From contig WFQV01000025.1 in NCBI GenBank assembly GCA_015486905.1, positions 1 through 17,144 on the forward strand: a stretch of DNA of 17,144 nucleotides, in the 5' to 3' direction. A model generated the notes under the pieces. That model saw only the letters and a program-made list of their open reading frames with translations. It was not told the origin of the DNA and ran no database searches. Both the position numbers and the translations under genes were made by a program. This document shows, piece by piece, positions 1 to 8,710 of the stretch (position 1 is the stretch's first letter; each line of letters opens with the position of its first letter). Origin of the DNA: Melioribacteraceae bacterium. Its GTDB lineage: Bacteria; Bacteroidota; Ignavibacteria; Ignavibacteriales; Melioribacteraceae.

Positions 1-560
1 ATTTAATCCATTCTGATGGATTTGGTATGAAATTTTTACCTCTTTTGTTAGAAGGAAAATTCCTTAAAGTTCCATATACTACAGGGAGCGATTTTTATAT
101 TAGAATTTTAGAATATTTAAACCTAAATAGGAAGTCCTTATTCCTTTTTGGTGATAGGAAAGATATATTAGTGAAGGCAAGAAAAATGATTAATGAACTA
201 TATCCATTTGTTGATATTAAAGGTTCCATTGACGGATACCGAGATCTAAATAATGAAAGAATTATTAAGTCGATCAATAGAAAAAAACCGGATTTTCTAT
301 TTGTAGGATTAGGGGCGCCTAGACAAGAAAAATGGATAACCCGAAATTCGAATAAAATTAATGCTGAGAAAATTATAGCTGTGGGAGGCTGGTTTAGAGT
401 ATTAGCCGAAGATAGAAAACGAGGACCGCTTTGGGTTCGAAAAATAGGAATGGAATGGTTTGTTAGATTATTAACCGAACCCAAATATGTTTGGAAACGT
501 TATTTAATTGGAATTCCTCTTTTTATTTTTAGAATTATTATATTAAAAATAAAAAAATAA
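1..560 (+). CDS. WecG/TagA/CpsF family glycosyltransferase (GT26), 5' end outside window
   Basis: This family transfers a sugar (often N-acetylmannosaminuronate or N-acetylmannosamine) from UDP-sugar to a lipid-linked acceptor on the inner face of the cytoplasmic membrane, during surface-glycan synthesis. The reading frame is open to the left edge: codons before the first ATG (27) read L-I-H-S-D-G-F-G, which fits the conserved Asp-Gly acceptor/catalytic segment of the family. So the ATG at 27 is internal and roughly the first quarter of the gene lies upstream. Visible family motifs are GLGAPRQEKWI (codons near 312-344) and the C-terminal block with KRGPLWVRKIGMEW and RLLTEPKYVWKRY, followed by a hydrophobic, lysine-rich tail typical of peripheral membrane attachment. 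One oddity is that the usual FDFLAG-like segment reads FRVLAE. It lies 9 bp upstream of the PorU-like gene, so the two are probably co-transcribed. The exact sugar cannot be told from sequence. Confidence 0.88.
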   Translation, partial: LIHSDGFGMKFLPLLLEGKFLKVPYTTGSDFYIRILEYLNLNRKSLFLFGDRKDILVKARKMINELYPFVDIKGSIDGYRDLNNERIIKSINRKKPDFLFVGLGAPRQEKWITRNSNKINAEKIIAVGGWFRVLAEDRKRGPLWVRKIGMEWFVRLLTEPKYVWKRYLIGIPLFIFRIIILKIKK

Positions 561-569
561 GGTTTTTTA

Positions 570-3500
570 ATGAGAGCCAAATTATTTGTTTTGTTTTTTC
601 TTTTTAGTGGAATAATCTCTTCCCAAGTAAAAATTAAAAATGTTTCGAATAATTCGTTTGACTGTGAAATTTTTATTCCAGCAGTTCAATATAAAGATGT
701 TAAGAAAGGAAAATTCATCGAAAGAGATTATGTGAATTTCAACGACTTTGACCATAGCGGTTCATATAAATTACCTTCGTTCAATTTTATTTTTGCGATC
801 CCATTAAATTCTAAACCCCAAATAACATTGGTAAATAAAAAACTTAAGAAATATCAAAATATAATTCCCGCACTAAATTCACATTTGGAAAGAATTAATG
901 ATAGTACTCTAGTGGAAAAAAAAGTAGCCACAAGAATTTTGAAATATAAAAATTACTTACCCGATTTTGAAATATCGGATTACTTTTTTTACAGAGATTT
1001 TTATTGTGTTACGGTTAAAATAAATTCACATAAGTTTAATAATAGAAAAAACGAATTAAACGTAATCAAACGTATTACTCTTAATTTTTCTTTCCCGGGT
1101 TACGGTAAAATAAAAGAGAGAGCTCCCGTTAAAAACATTTCAAAATTTGATCCTTTTCTTAAAGATATTTTTGCCGATTATGAAATTGCCGAACAATTCA
1201 GGATTACGCCTGGCGTTAAGACATTCCGAGATACTACGGCGGAGTGGATAGATTTTAACAAAACATATTTTAAGCTTTCAATTATCAAGGATGGGATTTA
1301 CAAATTAACTAAGGACATACTTGAAGAATACGGTTTAAATGTAAACAATATTGACCCGACAACATTTCAAGTTTTTGAAGGCGGAAAAGAAGTTCCGATT
1401 TTTGTTTACGGACAGAGTGACGGGAGTTTTAATTCAGGTGATTATATTGAATTTTACGGACATAAAAACTACGGTAAGATTTCGGACAGAATTATTAATC
1501 ATGACAACGAAAACTATAATGAGTATTTAAATCGTTTCACGGATACTACATATTACTTTTTAACTTGGGGAAATAATAAAGGGAAAAGAATTCCGGAACA
1601 AAATTTATCCCCCTCATTAGCACACGATACATTAAGTTATTACAAGGAATTTACCCATTACGAAAAAAACAATTGGACGCAAAATTTAAATGGAGACGCA
1701 ATTGCAAATCAAACTCCTGATTGGCACAAAAATAAAAGTTGGTATTGGAAATGGCTCGGCAATTGGAACTCACCGCAAAGTTTTGATTTTTCCTCTCAAG
1801 ATTTTATCCCGAATAAAACGGCTAAAATCTATTTTAAAATTGTAAGCGCCGGCTCTAACATTGACAAAAATGCTCATCAAATAGCTCTCTATTTTAATAA
1901 TACAAAACTCGATTCTCAAAACATTAACCGATTCCAACAAGCGTTATTAAGCGGCAGCGTATCTACAAATTTATTAAGTACAAATAATACTTTTAAAGTG
2001 TATGATTACAACAACGGGACTATGCCTAATTTTCTTGCTTGTGATTGGTATGAAGTTGAATATCCGCGGGAATTAAAGTTGCGGAACGATTCCCTTATTT
2101 TTAGAACTCCAGATGACATTACAGAAGGATTAAAAATAATCCAACTGAGGAATACTAATAATAGTGATTATTCCATTTACAGAATTTTTCCGAATACAAA
2201 AAAAATTGACAGTTACGTTTTGAACAATGGTACATTGTTTTTTGCCGATACGGTAGCCCCGGGGATGATTTATTCCATAATGGGTAAAGAGAAATTATTT
2301 ACCCCACAATTTGTTTTAAAGAGAAAATTTCTCAATCTTAGGGGAAAAAGTTCGCAGACGGATTACCTTGCAATTACAAACTACAAATTTAATTCGGCAG
2401 TAAATAATTATTTAAATTATATTTCCAGCACGTACAAGGTTACAACCAAAAGTGTTGATGTGCAAGATATTTTTGACGAATTCGGTTATGGATATCCTAC
2501 TCCCCGAGCCATTAAAAACTTTATTCGCTTTGCTTTCGAAAATTGGGAATCACCTGCCTTCTCTTATCTGGAATTGATTGGCGATGCGTCTTATGATTAT
2601 AAATATATAAAATATAAAAACGAAGGAGTGAAAATAAGCTTCAATTATGTTCCTTCCAGAGGTTATCCTATCGGCGATAATTGGTATGCAATTTGGAACG
2701 ATAGTCAACCTCCGATTCCTCAATTCAAGGTCGGAAGGTTGCCAATATTAACTTCCGAGCAGTTACAATATTATTTAGATAAAATTAAAACCGAGAATAA
2801 CAATGATTTCGAAGGCTGGAATAAAAGGTATTTATTTTTCAGCGGTGGCAGCAAACCAGCAGAATCGGGAAATATGAAAAGTTCGAATGATTATATTATC
2901 AATAATTTTGTTAGTCCCAGACCGGTAGCGGGTAAATACACGCATTTTTATAAAACGTATAATCCGAATACTGATTTGGGACCATATTCCACCGAAGAGA
3001 TACAAAAAGCGATTGATGACGGAGGACTTTTTATTTCATATCTGGGACATAGCGGCACTGCTACTTGGGATAACGGCATTAACTCCGTTGTTCAACTCAA
3101 AAATAACATTAACAGACATCCTTTGATTACGGATTTCGGTTGTTCAACAAACAAATTTGCCGAGCCTGACATCCTTTCTTTTGGAGAAAGGTTCTTATTC
3201 AAAGAGCAAGGGCAAGCTATTGCATATAACGGTAATTCTTCTTTGGGCATTATGTCAACTGCTTTAACAGCTCCAAAATATTTTTACGAAAAAATTATTT
3301 CCGATTCCTTACACGAAATAGGGAACGCTTCTCTTTACACAAAGTTAAAACTTTTTGAAATTTACGGTAATAGGGGGTCGAACAAAGTGTTTGCTCTTAC
3401 CAATTGTATTTTAGGAGATCCGATATTCAGATTAAAAATACCAAACAAACCAAATCTTGTGCTGCAAAATACGGGTTTTGTTTATTCGGAAAATTTAAAT

Positions 3501-5906
3501 GACCAAATGGATTCCGCGCAAGTTGGTGTTATTTTATATAATTGGGGAAAAGCCCCTGCGGATTCCATTAATTTGGAAATACAGGAAAGTTACAAAGGAA
3601 ATTTACTAAAATCCAGGATTATTAAAGTTTTAATGCCGGAATATTCCGACACAATTTATTTTTATCTTGATACCAAAGAAAAACCAGGGACACATATTAT
3701 TAATGTAACGGCTGATCCGGATAATAAAATTAATGAAATTTATGAGAACGACAATTCTGCTCAAACCTCGGTAAATGTTTACAGTTTATCCATAAGAGAT
3801 ATTTTACCATTTTCTTATGCCAACGGGGTTGACAATTCCGACTCTCTTATTTTGTTAATGCCTCCAAAGGCAGCAGATAAATCCCTTAATATCTTATTTC
3901 AAACCTCTGTTAATGAAGATTTCTCAAATGCGTTAGATAGTTATATTAAAGTTGATAGTTTCGCAACTAAAATTCCACTTAATTTCAGTTCACTTGGTGC
4001 CAATAGGCTTTGGATACGTTACAAACAGGACAACGCTGCGGAATTTTCCAAACCAAAGTCAATTACAAATTATCCATATGTTTTTGCTCTGGCAGATTCC
4101 TTGGCTTTAAACGAGCAAAAGATTGAACATTTAAAATTTTCAAACGGGACCGCTCTTTCAAAGGAAAAAGTCACTATAAGCGTTCTTTCGGCAGGCGCAT
4201 ATTCCGGAGCAACTTGTACAATTTCCAAAAATGGGAAAAATCTTTTAGGTGATACATTTTTTGCCGGAATGTCAATTGTTGTATTTGAACCGACGACTTT
4301 GGAAGTTGACACTGCTTTCGGTTTATTATTATTCCAAAAGCCTGATAATGTGCAAAAATTGGCTGATTACATTAACTCTATTCCACAAGGTAAAATAGTT
4401 GCAATGGGCGTTTCTAATGATGCTAGAAACAATATGTCTTCTGCTTTAAGGAACGCAATCAAAACACTGGGAAGTACAAAAATTGATTCCCTAGTTTTTC
4501 AAGGTCCGTGGGCTTTAATTGGTGAGAAAGGAGCGGAGCCGGGAGCTATAATCGAAAAAGTCGGAGGTAAATACGACCCTCCAATAGTTATTGATACTAC
4601 TTTCACAATTCTCAGTCCGTCCGGAAATTTGGTAACGGAAAAAATAGGCCCGGCTTCGGAATGGGACTCGATTTTAGTTATGAAAACCCTGCCTAAAAAC
4701 TCCAATTTAAAATTCCGTTTATTCGGAATTCACAAAAACAATACAACAGATACATTAGGCTTTATTAAATTTGCAAATAACACAGCAATAATTGATTCGA
4801 TTAATGCAAACACATATCCATATATAAAAATTAATGTGGATTTTACAACTGGCGATAGTGGTTTTTCTCCGGCATTAAATAGCATTTTCGTTGATTATAA
4901 AAAGGTACCCGAACTCGGTACAAATTATCAAGTTGTTTCCTTATCTTCGGATTCCGTACTACAAAACAAAGATATTAAATTGTATTTTTCGGTTTATAAT
5001 GCGGGAGACGACTTAAACGATTCCGTCTCTGTAAAAACGTTTTTATTAAATAATAATACAAGTAAAACTCTATTGGATACTTTTATCACCTCATTAAAAA
5101 ATTTTCAACATACGGATTTTTATGTGGATTACTTAACTAACTTCGAAGATGGTTACGGACAAATGAAGTTTAAAATTATTATTGACCCTGAGAATAAAAT
5201 TGTGGAAAAATACAAAGACAACAACGTTTTTGAAAAAACTTTTTATGTTGTTAAAGACACAATTACTCAAATTAACTCAGCAACAATTAATGTTCTTTTT
5301 GACGGTGAAAGAATTTTTGACGGGGAATATGTCTCAACAAATCCTAAAATTACTTTTAGTCTTCATTACACTTACGGATATAACTACCGCGATACTTCGT
5401 CGGTGAAAATTTATATCGATAATCTAAAAGTTCCATTTTCAAGCTTGAATGTCCAAAAATTTGATACTGTTAAGAAAGAGCTTGTGTTTTACTACAAACC
5501 GAATTTGGAAAACGGACAACATTCTTTGAAAATAGAAGGAAATAATATTTACAATGCCGAAGATCATTCCAACGGATATTTCAAATATTTTCTTATATCA
5601 AATAAATTTCAAATAACGGATGTTTATAATTATCCTAATCCTTTTAGAACGGAAACTTATTTTACATTCCGGTTAACTCAAGCTCCCGATAAACTGAATC
5701 TTTTAATTTACACTATTGCAGGGAGATTAATAAAAACAATTGAGCCCTCTGTTTCCGAATTGCATTTGAATTTCAATAAAATATATTGGGATGGTTCTGA
5801 CAATGACGGCAACCAGGTAGCAAACGGAACTTACATTTATCGCGTTATTGTCAATAAAGGAGAAAAGATTTACGCTGTAACAGGCAAAATAGCCAGGCTT
5901 AGATAA
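570..5906 (+). CDS. porU: PorU-like C25 (gingipain-family) cysteine protease / T9SS sortase, 1778 aa
   Basis: PorU is the surface sortase of type IX secretion: it cleaves the C-terminal sorting domain of cargo and joins the cargo to surface glycolipid. The N-terminus is a signal peptide (MRAKLFVLFFLFSGIISSQ). Residues 230-330 form the PorU-type domain before the protease (FKLSIIKDGIYKLT). The C25 protease spans about 594-957, with catalytic His827 in YLGHSGTATW, Cys858 in ITDFGCSTNKF, and the closing LGDPIFRLK motif. The 31-residue His-Cys spacing is close to the 33 known for P. gingivalis PorU. Then come a CARDB-like domain (about 957-1070), an ILEI/PANDER-like region (about 1200-1335), a beta-sandwich, a second CARDB-like domain (about 1450-1561), an Ig-like domain, and a FlgD/CTD-like tail (about 1681-1778, YNYPNPF to KIARLR). 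It is much longer than P. gingivalis PorU (1158 aa). The ATG is supported by AAGG 7 nt upstream. The stop overlaps the next start. A non-sortase C25 cargo protease is the main alternative. Confidence 0.85.
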   Translation: MRAKLFVLFFLFSGIISSQVKIKNVSNNSFDCEIFIPAVQYKDVKKGKFIERDYVNFNDFDHSGSYKLPSFNFIFAIPLNSKPQITLVNKKLKKYQNIIPALNSHLERINDSTLVEKKVATRILKYKNYLPDFEISDYFFYRDFYCVTVKINSHKFNNRKNELNVIKRITLNFSFPGYGKIKERAPVKNISKFDPFLKDIFADYEIAEQFRITPGVKTFRDTTAEWIDFNKTYFKLSIIKDGIYKLTKDILEEYGLNVNNIDPTTFQVFEGGKEVPIFVYGQSDGSFNSGDYIEFYGHKNYGKISDRIINHDNENYNEYLNRFTDTTYYFLTWGNNKGKRIPEQNLSPSLAHDTLSYYKEFTHYEKNNWTQNLNGDAIANQTPDWHKNKSWYWKWLGNWNSPQSFDFSSQDFIPNKTAKIYFKIVSAGSNIDKNAHQIALYFNNTKLDSQNINRFQQALLSGSVSTNLLSTNNTFKVYDYNNGTMPNFLACDWYEVEYPRELKLRNDSLIFRTPDDITEGLKIIQLRNTNNSDYSIYRIFPNTKKIDSYVLNNGTLFFADTVAPGMIYSIMGKEKLFTPQFVLKRKFLNLRGKSSQTDYLAITNYKFNSAVNNYLNYISSTYKVTTKSVDVQDIFDEFGYGYPTPRAIKNFIRFAFENWESPAFSYLELIGDASYDYKYIKYKNEGVKISFNYVPSRGYPIGDNWYAIWNDSQPPIPQFKVGRLPILTSEQLQYYLDKIKTENNNDFEGWNKRYLFFSGGSKPAESGNMKSSNDYIINNFVSPRPVAGKYTHFYKTYNPNTDLGPYSTEEIQKAIDDGGLFISYLGHSGTATWDNGINSVVQLKNNINRHPLITDFGCSTNKFAEPDILSFGERFLFKEQGQAIAYNGNSSLGIMSTALTAPKYFYEKIISDSLHEIGNASLYTKLKLFEIYGNRGSNKVFALTNCILGDPIFRLKIPNKPNLVLQNTGFVYSENLNDQMDSAQVGVILYNWGKAPADSINLEIQESYKGNLLKSRIIKVLMPEYSDTIYFYLDTKEKPGTHIINVTADPDNKINEIYENDNSAQTSVNVYSLSIRDILPFSYANGVDNSDSLILLMPPKAADKSLNILFQTSVNEDFSNALDSYIKVDSFATKIPLNFSSLGANRLWIRYKQDNAAEFSKPKSITNYPYVFALADSLALNEQKIEHLKFSNGTALSKEKVTISVLSAGAYSGATCTISKNGKNLLGDTFFAGMSIVVFEPTTLEVDTAFGLLLFQKPDNVQKLADYINSIPQGKIVAMGVSNDARNNMSSALRNAIKTLGSTKIDSLVFQGPWALIGEKGAEPGAIIEKVGGKYDPPIVIDTTFTILSPSGNLVTEKIGPASEWDSILVMKTLPKNSNLKFRLFGIHKNNTTDTLGFIKFANNTAIIDSINANTYPYIKINVDFTTGDSGFSPALNSIFVDYKKVPELGTNYQVVSLSSDSVLQNKDIKLYFSVYNAGDDLNDSVSVKTFLLNNNTSKTLLDTFITSLKNFQHTDFYVDYLTNFEDGYGQMKFKIIIDPENKIVEKYKDNNVFEKTFYVVKDTITQINSATINVLFDGERIFDGEYVSTNPKITFSLHYTYGYNYRDTSSVKIYIDNLKVPFSSLNVQKFDTVKKELVFYYKPNLENGQHSLKIEGNNIYNAEDHSNGYFKYFLISNKFQITDVYNYPNPFRTETYFTFRLTQAPDKLNLLIYTIAGRLIKTIEPSVSELHLNFNKIYWDGSDNDGNQVANGTYIYRVIVNKGEKIYAVTGKIARLR

Positions 5907-6613
5907 TGAATAAATCCAAAATATTAAAAATATGTCTTTATTTTATTTTCCTATTTTTTTCTTTCTTAAATGTAACGAAAGGACAGGGAAAAGGAAATAA
6001 TATTTTACCCGTAGAACTTCAGTATTTTTACGGTGAATTGCAAGACTCAATCGTTTTCCTTTTTTGGGGTACGGCAACGGAAGTAAACAACTACGGATTT
6101 GAAGTTCAGCGTTCACTTGATACTTTGGACTCGGAATGGGAAAACATCGGTTTTGTAATGGGGCACGGCAATAGCAACTCCCCGAAAGATTACTCGTTTA
6201 TTGATGAGAGTCTCCCTGATACAGATAATATTTTTTATCGATTAAAACAGATTGACAACACGGGAGATTTTAAATATTCGTGGATAGTGTCGGTTTCCAT
6301 TGTTAACGGAGCAGAAAAAGATTGCGGGGAAATAATTCCCAAAAGTTTTTCGGTTACTAATTTCCCGAATCCTTTTGGTAAAAGAAATGGAGAGCGAACT
6401 ACTGTATTAATTAAACTTATTGAAACAAGAAATATACATTTAGCTGTTTTTAATTCTCTCGGGCAAACTGTTAAAAATATTTATGCCGGGACATTATCTA
6501 AGGGCAAACATTTTTACAATTTGGATTTTTCCACAAAAACTTCAGGAAATTATTTCTTATCTTTGAAAATTGGCAATAAAATATTTATTCATAAAATGTT
6601 ATTTTTAAAATAA
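5906..6613 (+). CDS. small exported protein with T9SS C-terminal sorting tail, 235 aa
   Basis: Probable T9SS cargo of unknown function. An N-terminal hydrophobic signal segment (residues about 7-24) is followed by a beta-rich region, LPVELQYFYGELQDSIVFLF through TEVNNYGFEVQRS and FYRLKQIDNTGDFKYS. This is the FnIII-like module that commonly precedes sorting domains in Bacteroidetes and Ignavibacteria. The C-terminal 80 residues form a CTD: NFPNPFG, then VFNSLGQTVKNIY, then a final FIHKMLFLK. There is no catalytic motif. The start codon shares its A with the porU stop (TAATG), which suggests translational coupling and roughly matched expression with the sortase. It could be a dedicated partner or simply a cargo protein; the sequence does not decide. 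It consists of little more than one module plus the tail, which is short for a cargo protein. Confidence 0.8.
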   Translation: MNKSKILKICLYFIFLFFSFLNVTKGQGKGNNILPVELQYFYGELQDSIVFLFWGTATEVNNYGFEVQRSLDTLDSEWENIGFVMGHGNSNSPKDYSFIDESLPDTDNIFYRLKQIDNTGDFKYSWIVSVSIVNGAEKDCGEIIPKSFSVTNFPNPFGKRNGERTTVLIKLIETRNIHLAVFNSLGQTVKNIYAGTLSKGKHFYNLDFSTKTSGNYFLSLKIGNKIFIHKMLFLK

Positions 6614-6626
6614 CTGCGAGGAGAAA

Positions 6627-7964
6627 ATGAAAAAAGCACTTTTAACAATTTTACTCTTTTCCGGTCTGACTTTCGGACAATTCCAAACTGCGCTTAATCC
6701 CAACCAGGGTATGCTCGGCGGTGGACTCGGATTAACTTGGATTGACGGACAAGCATTTTACGCCGTGCATCTGAATCCCGAATTTGCTTTCGGGAACATG
6801 GGTATCGGGCTTGACCTCAACTTGGAATTTGGTACAAACGGAAAACTTCGTACCGAAAACTTTAATGAATTTACAGACTACCTGAGCATCATTCGTTATT
6901 TCCGTTACGGACGTAAAGGCAACCCGGTTTATTTTAGAATAGGTGCCTTGGATTACGCAACACTGGGACACGGAAGTATTATGTACGCTTACAACAACAG
7001 TCCAACTTATGATGCCCGCCGAGTTGGAATGGAATTCGACATTGATATGAATAAATTCGGGGTGGAAGTCGTTTACGGCAATTTCCTTCAAGCAGGCGTT
7101 ATTGGTGCCCGCGGGTATTTCCATCCTTTAAAATTTACGGATTTGGGCTCAATTCCTGTAATTGGAAATTTGGAGATAGGAGCTACGGCGGTTAACGATT
7201 TTAATCGTGACGCGGCGGTAGATACAAGTATTTTTAATCCTCAAACCCACAGCTACGAAGCCGCTGACAAAGGTTTTGTAACGGAGGTGGGACTTGACGT
7301 CGGATTACCCATTGTTAAATCTTCGGTTTTTAATTTGGAACTTTATTATGACTTTGCGAAAATACTTAAATATGGAAGCGGAACTTCCGCCGGTGCAATA
7401 ATGAGATTTCATGGATTGGGACTTATTGATGTTACCGCCAAACTTGAGCGACGAATGAATCAAGACCATTATCTTCCATCTTATTTCAATTCAATGTACG
7501 AAATCGAACGCTTCAGATTGGATTCTTTGAGCGGCAATGTTAAGAGCAAAGTAAAACAGCTTGCTTCTGCAAAAACCTCGCTGGGCAACGGTTGGTTCGG
7601 CGGTCTGCTTATTAAAGTCCTCGGCACGTTCGATATTGTCGGAAGTTACCAGCGATTGGACAGCGCACCGGAAAGCGGCATTCTCCACATGAGCACGGAT
7701 ATTTCACCTAAGAACGTTTCTTTTATTGCACGCGCCGGCTACGACAAGGTTAATATTAAAGATGAGAAAGATTTGTTCACTCTCGACGACCGCTCCTATT
7801 TGTTTGCGGAACTTGGTTACAAACCGTTACCGTATTTAATTGTTTCGATGGTTTATAATTGGACGTTTACTCCGTTGAGAGATGCCGATAACAATATTAT
7901 TGGTTACAAGCCGCAAAAGAAAATTGAGCCGAGGGTTTCCTTGGCTTACCCGATTAACTTTTAA
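6627..7964 (+). CDS. probable outer-membrane beta-barrel protein, 445 aa
   Basis: I do not recognise a named family with confidence. The protein starts with a clear signal peptide (MKKALLTILLFSGLTFG, cleavage probably before or near Q18). The rest is made of alternating aromatic/glycine-rich strands such as IGLDLNLEFG, YFRIGALDYATLGHGSIM and VEVVYGNFLQAG, as expected for a beta-barrel. It ends in SLAYPINF; a terminal phenylalanine in an amphipathic strand is the usual signal for the BAM assembly machinery. It therefore sits in the outer membrane itself and has no sorting tail. The start is fixed by GAGGAG just before the ATG, one of the two clear Shine-Dalgarno sites in the window. It lies 13 bp after the small CTD protein and probably ends the porU transcription unit. 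PorV is the obvious functional guess in this position, but PorV signatures are not apparent. Confidence 0.75.
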   Translation: MKKALLTILLFSGLTFGQFQTALNPNQGMLGGGLGLTWIDGQAFYAVHLNPEFAFGNMGIGLDLNLEFGTNGKLRTENFNEFTDYLSIIRYFRYGRKGNPVYFRIGALDYATLGHGSIMYAYNNSPTYDARRVGMEFDIDMNKFGVEVVYGNFLQAGVIGARGYFHPLKFTDLGSIPVIGNLEIGATAVNDFNRDAAVDTSIFNPQTHSYEAADKGFVTEVGLDVGLPIVKSSVFNLELYYDFAKILKYGSGTSAGAIMRFHGLGLIDVTAKLERRMNQDHYLPSYFNSMYEIERFRLDSLSGNVKSKVKQLASAKTSLGNGWFGGLLIKVLGTFDIVGSYQRLDSAPESGILHMSTDISPKNVSFIARAGYDKVNIKDEKDLFTLDDRSYLFAELGYKPLPYLIVSMVYNWTFTPLRDADNNIIGYKPQKKIEPRVSLAYPINF

Positions 7965-7984
7965 TAATGTTGAAATATTTTTTC

Positions 7985-8024
7985 AAAAAACCGTTCATGA
8001 CGTTTGTGCATGAGCGGTTTTTTT
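7985..8024. terminator. bidirectional intrinsic terminator between convergent genes
   Basis: A near-perfect hairpin: AAAAAACCG, T, TCATG, a 9-nt loop (ACGTTTGTG), CATGA, G, CGGTTTTTT. The only non-Watson-Crick pair is one T-G wobble. The arms begin in an A-run and end in a T-run, so it works on both strands. It lies 20 bp after the stop of the beta-barrel gene and 12 bp past the stop of the opposing HAD gene. Confidence 0.9.
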
Positions 8025-8036
8025 ATTCCCCTTTAT

Positions 8037-8684
8037 TTACAAGACTTTCTCTATTAATGCTTTCAATTCCCTTACTGAATAAAGGCGGAAGTCACTTTCC
8101 ATTTTTAAAACCTTCTCACGCGCGTAACTGTCCCACAAAGCCGAAGCAACTTTAACTCCCGCCTCTTTTGCTGACTTAATATCGGATGGCGCATCGCCGA
8201 TTAAAAGTACCTCTCCGGGCTTGAGCCCGTATTTATTGAGGAATTTAAATATCCCTTCCGGCGAAGGTTTGTGATTTTTTACATCATCGCCTGTTACAAT
8301 TAAATCGAATAAATCGTAAACGCCTATTTCTTTAAGTGAAATTACCGAACTTTCCCGCCCCTTGCCTGTAAAAATTCCTAACGGTTTGCCGGCATTTTTG
8401 ATTTGAATTAAAATCTCTTTTATGCCGGGATAAATATCCGCTAACCTTTTATGATTCTTTTTGTAAAAATCGTAATAATCTTTACGTGCGGCTTTGTAAT
8501 TTTCTTTCATTAGCTCTTTTAGAATTACATCTTCGGTGGGACCGAAAAATTGAATTATTTCTTCGTCGGTGTATTTTCTGTCTAAATATTTTCCGGCTAC
8601 GAAATTAAAAGTGTCGAAAATTAATCTGTTGGTTGAAGTTAACGTTCCGTCAATGTCGAAAATAAAGCCGTTAAATTTCTGCAT
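8037..8684 (-). CDS. HAD-superfamily hydrolase, phosphoglycolate-phosphatase-like, 215 aa
   Basis: A cytoplasmic phosphatase or phosphotransferase of the haloacid dehalogenase superfamily. All four motifs are present: motif I FDIDGT (nucleophile D10, acid/base D12), motif II FTGKG (T106), motif III lysine K139 in HKPSPEG, and motif IV IGDAPSD (D164 and D168). An alpha-helical cap of about 65 residues (20-85) sits between motif I and motif II, as in the Gph/PGMB (subtype C1) group. The length is normal for that group. The substrate cannot be read from sequence; phosphoglycolate, a sugar phosphate or pyrophosphate (PpaX-like) are all possible. The start is 26 bp downstream of the stop of the propeller protein gene, so the two are likely co-transcribed, although no functional link is obvious. 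No strong ribosome site is visible. Confidence 0.9.
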   Translation of the reverse strand: MQKFNGFIFDIDGTLTSTNRLIFDTFNFVAGKYLDRKYTDEEIIQFFGPTEDVILKELMKENYKAARKDYYDFYKKNHKRLADIYPGIKEILIQIKNAGKPLGIFTGKGRESSVISLKEIGVYDLFDLIVTGDDVKNHKPSPEGIFKFLNKYGLKPGEVLLIGDAPSDIKSAKEAGVKVASALWDSYAREKVLKMESDFRLYSVRELKALIEKVL

Positions 8685-8710
8685 TTGCCGTTTTCTTTTT
8701 TTGAAATAAT

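Noticed and set aside
27..29. ATG at 27 as the true start of the glycosyltransferase
   Set aside because: The frame is open upstream and those codons (HSDGFG) belong to a conserved part of the GT26 fold, so the gene begins outside the window.
6627..7964. Calling this gene porV from its position near porU
   Set aside because: I see no PorV/FadL-type signature in the protein; position alone is not enough.
7967..8155. Small plus-strand open frame over the terminator and the end of the HAD gene
   Set aside because: It runs through the hairpin and antisense to a well-supported HAD gene, so it is a shadow frame.
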